Shown here piece by piece: positions 60,306 through 64,000 of a DNA stretch of 64,000 nucleotides (position 1 is its first letter; the number at the start of each line of letters is the position of its first letter). A program made the translations under genes and the position numbers. The stretch is taken from NCBI GenBank assembly GCA_030753015.1, contig JASMDC010000020.1, positions 1 to 64,000 of the forward strand. The letters run 5' to 3'. Origin of the DNA: Candidatus Undinarchaeales archaeon. Its GTDB lineage: Archaea > SpSt-1190 > JASMDC01. A model generated the notes under the pieces. That model was not told where the DNA came from, did not search any database, and saw only the letters and a program-made list of their open reading frames with translations.

Positions 60306-61333
60306 CTCCGAGATCGTCTCCCCCTCCTGTGTACTATCTGTCGGATATGGTCCATGGCGTTCCCGTTCTCTGCCCGGAGGTCGGTTCCGGTGTGCTTGAG
60401 GAAAACATCGTTGAGCGTGGGGGTGCGAAGGTTCACCGAGCGGATACGGACCTTGGCGTCCCGGCACGCGTCCACTACGAGGGGGATCAGGGTATCGCCT
60501 CCTTTGGCCGTGACCATGAGCTTTCCTTTGCTCTCGTCCACGCTGAGCACACCATCAAGTCCCTCCAATGCGGTCCTGGCGGCGGCCACGTCGTCCCCCG
60601 AGGCGGTCTCCACGGTTATCAGGTCACCGCCCACCCCCTCCTTTAGCTCCGCCGGTGAGCCCGTGGCCACGATTCGCCCGTGGTCGATGACAGCTATGCG
60701 GTTGCAGAGTGCGTCCGCCTCGTCCATGTAGTGCGTAGTGAGGATGATGGTGACGTCCTTCTCCTTGTTCAGGGTGCGGACGTGCTCCCAGATGTGGTGC
60801 CGAGTCTGGGGATCGAGCCCAAGGGTGGGCTCGTCAAGGAAGAGCAGTCGGGGGTGATGGATGAGGCCGCGGGCGATCTCCAGGCGACGTTTCATACCTC
60901 CCGAGAACGTCTTGACGTCCCGGTCGGCATCATCCGTCAGCTCCACAAGCTGCAGCACTTCAGCTATACGTCGTGTTGCGAGGTCATTCGGTACATCGTA
61001 GAGCATGGCATGCAGCGTCAGGTTCTCGCGAGCCGTGAGCTTCGTGTCGAGGCTCGGGTCCTGGAACACGACACCTATGGACTTCCTGACCGCAAGAGGA
61101 TCGCCGACAACGTCGACCCCATCTACCTCTGCCGAGCCTGCTGTAGGTATGAGCAGAGTGCAGAGCAGGGATATGGTAGTAGTCTTGCCCGCGCCATTGG
61201 GCCCCAGGAGGCCGAACACCTCACCCTTGGCGACCTCGAGCGTGACATCGTCGACCGCCTTCAGATCGCCGAAGTGCTTTGAGAGCCCTTTCATACGGAT
61301 CATGGGCTTACCGGTGTTCTCACGCTCACCCAT
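60302..61333 (-). CDS. ABC transporter ATP-binding protein (DrrA-like)
   Basis: Walker A GPNGAGKTT, signature FSGGMKRR, Walker B LLFLDEPTLGLD and the switch His in LTTHYMDEAD are present, with a C-terminal DrrA-type domain of about 90 residues (GDDVAAARTALEGLDGVLSV; RTPTLNDVFLKHTG). Start ATG 61333 or 61303. A TATA-like GTTAAAAGC (minus strand; plus-strand 61366-61378) lies about 40 nt upstream. It overlaps the permease gene by 4 nt. Confidence 0.88.
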   Translation of the reverse strand: MGERENTGKPMIRMKGLSKHFGDLKAVDDVTLEVAKGEVFGLLGPNGAGKTTTISLLCTLLIPTAGSAEVDGVDVVGDPLAVRKSIGVVFQDPSLDTKLTARENLTLHAMLYDVPNDLATRRIAEVLQLVELTDDADRDVKTFSGGMKRRLEIARGLIHHPRLLFLDEPTLGLDPQTRHHIWEHVRTLNKEKDVTIILTTHYMDEADALCNRIAVIDHGRIVATGSPAELKEGVGGDLITVETASGDDVAAARTALEGLDGVLSVDESKGKLMVTAKGGDTLIPLVVDACRDAKVRIRSVNLRTPTLNDVFLKHTGTDLRAENGNAMDHIRQIVHRRGRRSRS

Positions 61334-61493
61334 CCACTATCACGCAGGCTGTACGGTAGAGGGGAAGCTTTTAACGTTGCCGTCTTCCCGGAGGGATCCG
61401 ACGTCCAGGACGTCGGTTTCGAGACGAAGGTACCTGCGAGGCGGCGCCATGGGAAAAAGGTTAATAAAAACTGCAGGGACGGAGCGTACTGCG

Positions 61494-62204
61494 ATGAGGC
61501 TGCTGGTGAGCCCACGGAACATGGAGGAGGCCCGTGAAGCGATCGCGGGTGGGACGGACATCCTGGACATCAAGAATCCCGCGGAGGGCTCTCTCGGAGC
61601 GAACTTCCCCTGGGTGGTCCGGTCGATCCGCACTATGGCACCCGCCGGGCTCGAGATCAGCTGTGCCATCGGTGACATGCCGGACCTGCCCGGCACCGCG
61701 TCAATGGCGGCACTGGGTGCGGCCCACGCCGGCGCGGACTACGTGAAGTTCGGGCTCCTGGGACCGAAGACCGGCGAGAGCGCTGTGACACTCGCTCGGG
61801 CGGTCGTCCGTGCCGTAAAGGATGAGTTCGTGGATGTCCGGATCGTGGTCGCTGGGTACGGCGACCATTTGACGGGCGGCACCGTCCACCCCCTGGAGGT
61901 CCCGGGCATCGCAGCGGCGTCCGGATGCGATGTGGCCATGCTCGACACCCTGGGCAAGCGGGGCTCGTGCCTGTTCGATCACATCGGTGCCGACGGTGCG
62001 GCTCGCTTCGTCGACGCTTGCCACGACCACGGACTGCAGGCCGCCCTTGCCGGGAACATTGGAATAGACCATCTTGAGGCGCTGAAGGACACTGGATGCG
62101 ACATAGTCGGGGTACGGGGTGCCGCATGCGAAGGGGGTGACCGGTCGTCCCAACTGAGGGGACACCTCGTTCGGGAGCTGGCGGAGCTCGTCAGGCAGGG
62201 ATGA
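61494..62204 (+). CDS. mfnB: (5-Formylfuran-3-yl)methyl phosphate synthase (MfnB)
   Basis: MfnB makes the furan precursor of methanofuran from two molecules of glyceraldehyde-3-phosphate. The Schiff-base lysine segment TDILDIKNPAEGSLG and the later YVKFGLLG lysine are present in a TIM-barrel of 236 residues, matching the family length. ATG 61494 is 28 nt after TATA TTAATAAAAA (61461-61470), so it is leaderless. Its 3' end overlaps the convergent mfnE gene by 14 nt. Together with mfnE and mfnF it shows that the organism makes methanofuran. Confidence 0.92.
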   Translation: MRLLVSPRNMEEAREAIAGGTDILDIKNPAEGSLGANFPWVVRSIRTMAPAGLEISCAIGDMPDLPGTASMAALGAAHAGADYVKFGLLGPKTGESAVTLARAVVRAVKDEFVDVRIVVAGYGDHLTGGTVHPLEVPGIAAASGCDVAMLDTLGKRGSCLFDHIGADGAARFVDACHDHGLQAALAGNIGIDHLEALKDTGCDIVGVRGAACEGGDRSSQLRGHLVRELAELVRQG

Positions 62205-62847
62205 TCCGCGTTCCCCCAAGGGGCTTGCCCGCTGCTATGGACCGAACGATACCTACATCTCCTCCGTGGACGAGGACAGCCTCCATCCCTAAGGACTCAG
62301 CGGCCTGGGGGAAGTGGTCGTCAACCGGCGAGTCATGGAGACGGGAGAGCTCGCTGGCCGCGATGGTCGCGTACCGTTCGGCCTGCCCTCCCTTGCTAGG
62401 ATCGGCGGTGTAGACGCCGTCGACGTCCTTGGCAAGCACGACAAGTTCAGCACCGGCGGCGGCTGCCACGTACAATGCGATCGAGTCGGAGGTGACGTGC
62501 CACCCCTCGGGGATATCGAGAGCAGGGGCCACGCCCATTATGGACACGACCCTCACGCCGGTCCTCTCGCATCGCAGCTCGTCGATCCCTCCTTCGAGCG
62601 GAGCGTCCATGAGCTGGGCGAGCATCCTCGCCATGGACTCCATAGCCAGCAGGGCCATCTTGTGGGAGGTACCGGTGGAGAGCGCGAACCGATCGTCCAA
62701 TGCTCTCACGGTGTCAGCGAGCCCGCCCCCGCCGGGGACGATGATTACATCATTGTCAGCTCCCGTGGCCTTGATATCGTCGAGCAGGGCAAGGAGGCGC
62801 GCCCTGTCACGCGTCAGGCTGCCACCCACCTTCACGACGAGTCTCAT
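62191..62847 (-). CDS. mfnE: Amino-acid-kinase-family protein, MfnE ([5-(aminomethyl)furan-3-yl]methyl phosphate kinase)
   Basis: The amino acid kinase fold is shown by VVKVGGSL, IIVPGGGGLADTV and LAKDVDGVYTADPSKGG. In methanogens this subfamily (MfnE) phosphorylates the aminomethylfuran phosphate to a diphosphate before coupling. ATG 62847 overlaps the upstream mfnF stop (4 nt ATGA), so the two are translated together. 218 residues. The C-terminal gene end overlaps mfnB convergently. Other aspartate/uridylate kinase functions are possible, but the neighbourhood strongly favours MfnE. Confidence 0.85.
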   Translation of the reverse strand: MRLVVKVGGSLTRDRARLLALLDDIKATGADNDVIIVPGGGGLADTVRALDDRFALSTGTSHKMALLAMESMARMLAQLMDAPLEGGIDELRCERTGVRVVSIMGVAPALDIPEGWHVTSDSIALYVAAAAGAELVVLAKDVDGVYTADPSKGGQAERYATIAASELSRLHDSPVDDHFPQAAESLGMEAVLVHGGDVGIVRSIAAGKPLGGTRIIPA

Positions 62848-63881
62848 GCGAGCAGGTCCTCCCGTACCATGTGCGCGAGGCCCACGCTGGGGGCCACGTC
62901 CCCCGAGCCGTCGCCGAACGCCTGTGAGAAGGATCGAACGCACCCGATGCCCGCCCTGACGGCCGCCGGACGGGCCAGCGCTTCCGCCCCGATCCCTGCC
63001 ACGATGGCCAGGGGGGGCGTGCTACGGATCCCCGCGCAGACCGTGGCGATACCATTGCGGACCGCCTCGATCTGCCGGTCGGCGAAGAATCGGCTCAGCT
63101 CACGGATATCGTCCGTGGAGAGCTGCGTCATGTCGGCACACACGACCCGACAGATACGGGCCATGGCCTCGGGCACGGTAACTCCCCGGCCGTCGAGGGT
63201 GTCGCACGTGTACCTCTCCTCGTCGATGTTCTCGAGGACCAGGTGGACGTCAGCGGACTGGGCGAAAAGCTCGGACGAGACACCGTACCTTATCCCCCCG
63301 ATCTCCGCGAATTGTGAGACCGCTGCGAGGTTCGTCCGCAGGAGGCCGGTGTAGACCAGCTCGCCGGTCCCGAGCCGTTCGAGGTCCGTCCCGCCCTTGG
63401 GAGCGACTATCCCATCGATGATAGGGATGATGTCCGTGGAGGTGCTGCCCGTGTCCAGGAGGAGGGCATCGGGGAACCTCTTTGCGGCCAGGAAGGCCGA
63501 AGCGTACCAGTTCGCCGCGGCAACGGCAACCGGTGCCTTCCGTGCACGTGTGGTGTCGAGGAGGTGACCTGAGACATCCAGCACACGCACCTCTGTGTCC
63601 CGTGCGACCTCGTCGATACAGTCGAGCACATGGGACACGCCCTCCGCCTTCGTTTCATAGGTATCGGACAGCTCGCACGTCATGGTAACGCCGATCCCGA
63701 GGACGTCCGTGGGAAGGGAGGACACGACGCCCCTGAGCATGGAGGCCAGTTCGTCCCGGCGCTGCCATACCGGGAAGTATGTGCAGGAAGTCGAGATCGT
63801 CTCCGCACCATCGGGACCGAACGACAGCACGGCCACCTTGGTGTTCGCGCCCCCGATATCAATGCCGACGTACGAGGCCAT
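62844..63881 (-). CDS. mfnF: MfnF-type coupling enzyme of methanofuran biosynthesis (ASKHA/hydantoinase-like)
   Basis: YVGIDIGGANTKVAVL is the ASKHA phosphate motif, ALLLDTGSTSTDIIPI a second, and the 345-residue length matches MfnF. The enzyme couples the aminomethylfuran diphosphate to gamma-glutamyltyramine to make the methanofuran core. It lies immediately before mfnE (4-nt overlap) and 3 nt after another minus-strand gene (63885 on). Hydantoinase/oxoprolinase relatives exist, but adjacency to mfnE and mfnB makes this call strong. Confidence 0.85.
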   Translation of the reverse strand: MASYVGIDIGGANTKVAVLSFGPDGAETISTSCTYFPVWQRRDELASMLRGVVSSLPTDVLGIGVTMTCELSDTYETKAEGVSHVLDCIDEVARDTEVRVLDVSGHLLDTTRARKAPVAVAAANWYASAFLAAKRFPDALLLDTGSTSTDIIPIIDGIVAPKGGTDLERLGTGELVYTGLLRTNLAAVSQFAEIGGIRYGVSSELFAQSADVHLVLENIDEERYTCDTLDGRGVTVPEAMARICRVVCADMTQLSTDDIRELSRFFADRQIEAVRNGIATVCAGIRSTPPLAIVAGIGAEALARPAAVRAGIGCVRSFSQAFGDGSGDVAPSVGLAHMVREDLLA

Positions 63882-63884
63882 GGC

Positions 63885-64000
63885 CTACACGCCCCCCTCT
63901 ACGGTCCGCTTGTGTCTGAGCGCCCCCTGCTCGGCATGCGCTGGTGTCCTGCCAAGGTCGAAAACCATTCCCCCAGTGGTCCCGTCGATGCTCACGGGCG
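63885..64000 (-). CDS. C-terminal fragment of an unknown protein, cut by window edge
   Basis: The last 37 residues read PVSIDGTTGGMVFDLGRTPA then HAEQGALRHKR, ending at TAG (63885-63887), 3 nt before the mfnF start. This is too short to identify. Position suggests another gene of the methanofuran or C1 pathway, perhaps one I cannot name; it is inferred only from the tight spacing. Confidence 0.4.
   Translation of the reverse strand, partial: PVSIDGTTGGMVFDLGRTPAHAEQGALRHKRTVEGGV

Noticed and set aside
1-64000. CRISPR arrays, rRNA, tRNA genes or insertion sequences
   Set aside because: No regularly spaced direct repeats, no tRNA cloverleaf or rRNA signature and no transposase were seen; nearly all space is filled by protein genes.

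Overview
The window is a gene-dense, high-GC stretch of an archaeal chromosome. Archaeal markers include transcription factor S, aIF5A with its hypusination loop, a Nob1-type PIN/zinc-ribbon nuclease, an ATP-dependent DNA ligase, a HerA/DUF87 ATPase, a GfcR-like HTH-PRTase, cyclic 2,3-diphosphoglycerate synthetase and a methanofuran module (MfnB, MfnE, MfnF). Many genes have a TATA element centred 24-30 nt upstream of the start codon and no Shine-Dalgarno, which suggests leaderless transcripts. The methanofuran genes and cDPG synthetase point to a euryarchaeote-type organism with methanofuran/H4MPT C1 metabolism, either a methanogen or a relative. I cannot place it further from sequence alone.

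Layout. 0-12 kb: a prion-like Gln/Tyr/Gly-rich membrane protein (partial, minus strand), then a plus-strand run of a pilin-like protein, a signal peptidase, TFS, two small unknowns, a PIN-like protein and two paralogous secreted giants of about 1,210 and 1,225 residues with class III (pilin-type) N-termini. 12-27 kb: mostly information-processing and metabolic genes, many in divergent pairs that share one TATA box. This part holds a degenerate succinyl-CoA-synthetase-like pair and a membrane protein gene with an in-frame TGA next to a HerA ATPase. 27-36.5 kb: a glycan or natural-product-like locus with three B12-type radical SAM proteins, a NodU/TobZ-type carbamoyltransferase, a polysaccharide deacetylase, a GT2 and a GT39-like membrane glycosyltransferase. 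36.6-38.3 kb: three tandem paralogs of an unrecognised family. 38.3-42 kb: UppS, a small possible beta-grasp protein, SfsA and an M14-like peptidase. 42-51.1 kb: a second secreted-giant operon (905, 602 and about 1,533 residues) rich in cysteine repeats. 51-64 kb: a Zn/Mn-type ABC importer, cDPG synthetase, an HD hydrolase, a Thr/Pro-rich lipoprotein, a GH1 glucosidase, a ClC channel gene broken by an in-frame TAG, a drug-type ABC exporter and the methanofuran genes.

The strongest candidates for something undescribed are: (i) the two loci of giant disulfide-rich pilin-like surface proteins; (ii) the three-gene paralog cluster at 36.7-38.3 kb; (iii) the succinyl-CoA-synthetase-like pair that has lost its phosphohistidine segment; (iv) a recurring compact bidirectional promoter in which one TATA box sits midway between two start codons about 52-59 bp apart.
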